This document shows positions 63,482-64,000 of a stretch of DNA of 64,000 bases, one piece after another. The notes beneath the pieces were generated by a model. That model worked only from the letters and a program-made list of their open reading frames with translations, was not told the DNA's origin and searched no databases. The first letter of the stretch is position 1. Each line of letters starts with the position of its first letter. A program made the translations under genes and the position numbers. Source of the stretch: Paenibacillus sp. HW567 (lineage in GTDB: Bacteria > Bacillota > Bacilli > Paenibacillales > Paenibacillaceae); the NCBI RefSeq assembly GCF_000374185.1, contig NZ_KB910518.1, forward strand, positions 4,822,530-4,886,529, given 5' to 3'.

Positions 63482-64000
63482 GTTTTCGGCACTAGGCGCT
63501 GAAAACTAAGCGAAATGAGTTTTTGCTACCGAGCAGCAAAAACTCTAAGGATGCAGTCAAGGGTATTTACTGCCCGGCAGTGAAAACTCTGCAATGCTCT
63601 GTAAGGATCTTTAGTAGTTCTGTTCACGCGGTGAACAAAACAGGAGTTCCGTGCGAAGCTGGTACAAAATCGCCAAGATGGCGAGGAACGTTTCCGTCAT
63701 GCGGTGACGGAAAGCCTGGATCTTACTTGGACATAGTTTTCACCAACGGTTGGTAAAATGGTTTTGTCCGCCCGGCGTACGAAACTCTCTTTATGGTCGC
63801 TTGACGACTGAAAATAATTTTCCACCGAGCTTCGGTGAACAGTCGGTCCGGCTTCTGATGTTTTTGCTGAAGCTCGGCATTAACTACAATATTGAATCGA
63901 CTTCATTGCCGGGTAATGAAAATAGGGGTATCAGTGCTTCCAAGTGAATCTTTATTTTCTTCACCGCGTGAAGAAAAATGTTCACACAGTTTCAATTTTG
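63481..64000. repeat. Array of diversified hairpins, extends past the window
   Basis: At least 13 hairpins are seen: centres near 63494, 63531, 63575, 63629, 63677, 63702, 63748, 63773, 63802, 63830, 63872, 63911 and 63966. Examples: 11-bp perfect stem 63517-63527/63535-63545; 9-bp perfect 63691-63699/63705-63713; 10-bp perfect 63955-63964/63968-63977; 10-bp with one G-T 63481-63490/63498-63507. The stems differ but remain paired, often by G-T; most have 3-nt loops (ccg, cgg, gcg, cgc). Outer stems are T-rich on the 5' side and A-rich on the 3' side, the reverse of a terminator. No protein-like ORF covers the stretch. Confidence 0.75.

Noticed and set aside
63523..63947. Two open frames over the hairpin array as genes
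   Set aside because: They lack ribosome binding sites and cross many palindromes; no protein-like composition.
63481..64000. CRISPR array or tandem terminators
   Set aside because: Units are not identical, no spacers are seen, and stems have T-rich 5' and A-rich 3' outer parts, opposite to terminators.

Overview
The window looks like a chromosomal segment of a Paenibacillus-type low-GC Gram-positive (Bacillota) bacterium. Pointers are AGGAGG-type ribosome binding sites, sigma-A promoters with 17-bp spacers, the ccpN/yqfL pair, HutP-type histidine-operon control, HelD, copper-amine-oxidase-like 'stalk' domains and a MsrA-MsrB fusion. No rRNA, tRNA or CRISPR array was seen.

Region 1 (1-9.5 kb) holds ccpN, the PPDK regulator yqfL and glpX as a gluconeogenesis control group, a 2Fe-2S thioredoxin-like protein, an AraC regulator, two aldo/keto reductases, a ZIP metal transporter and a GNAT acetyltransferase. 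Region 2 (8.7-15.5 kb) holds an alpha/beta hydrolase with its MarR regulator, which share one operator type. A response regulator, ABC transporter and histidine kinase module follows, then a LysR regulator and an NmrA/QorB-like oxidoreductase. Region 3 (15.5-27 kb) holds helD, an NlpC/P60 peptidase, an amino-acid permease coupled to a small membrane protein, a diacylglycerol-glucosyltransferase-like enzyme, an unusual ArsR-HTH/GyrB-like ATPase fusion with a methyltransferase, a frameshifted yidC and a putative methyltransferase.

Region 4 (27-35.5 kb) is a histidine utilisation operon read leftward: hutP, an antiterminator/terminator, hutH, hutU, hutI, then an M20-type amidohydrolase and a HutF-like deiminase where Bacillus subtilis has HutG. 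Region 5 (35.5-46 kb) holds a secreted propeller-like protein, an MsrAB fusion whose MsrB half lacks its cysteines, a large AT-rich HD-Hsp90-like ATPase gene (possible defence cargo), a cellulase-like protein, an unknown gene coupled to amt, and a secreted stalk protein.

Region 6 (about 46.2 kb to the end) is a decayed prophage or prophage-derived element. Most genes run leftward: tape-measure protein, P63C protein, ArpU, a frameshifted DUF4373 replication-type protein, excisionase-like HTH and Cro. A rightward repressor arm starts at 60.7 kb. No integrase, terminase, portal or capsid gene is visible. The region also holds a fossil iteron-type origin (48.1-48.4 kb), a duplicated cos-like element and two single-gene cassettes with matching flanks but unrelated genes.

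The most unusual feature is a run of at least 13 short hairpins at 63481-64000, each with a different stem kept palindromic. It starts on the stop codon of a 68-residue gene and runs off the window. A smaller set at 48717-48786 has three different palindromes with centres exactly 24 bp apart, beside a DUF3102 pseudogene and downstream of the same conserved promoter-like element. I regard these two arrays and the twin cassettes as the best candidate for an undescribed system; their function is unknown.
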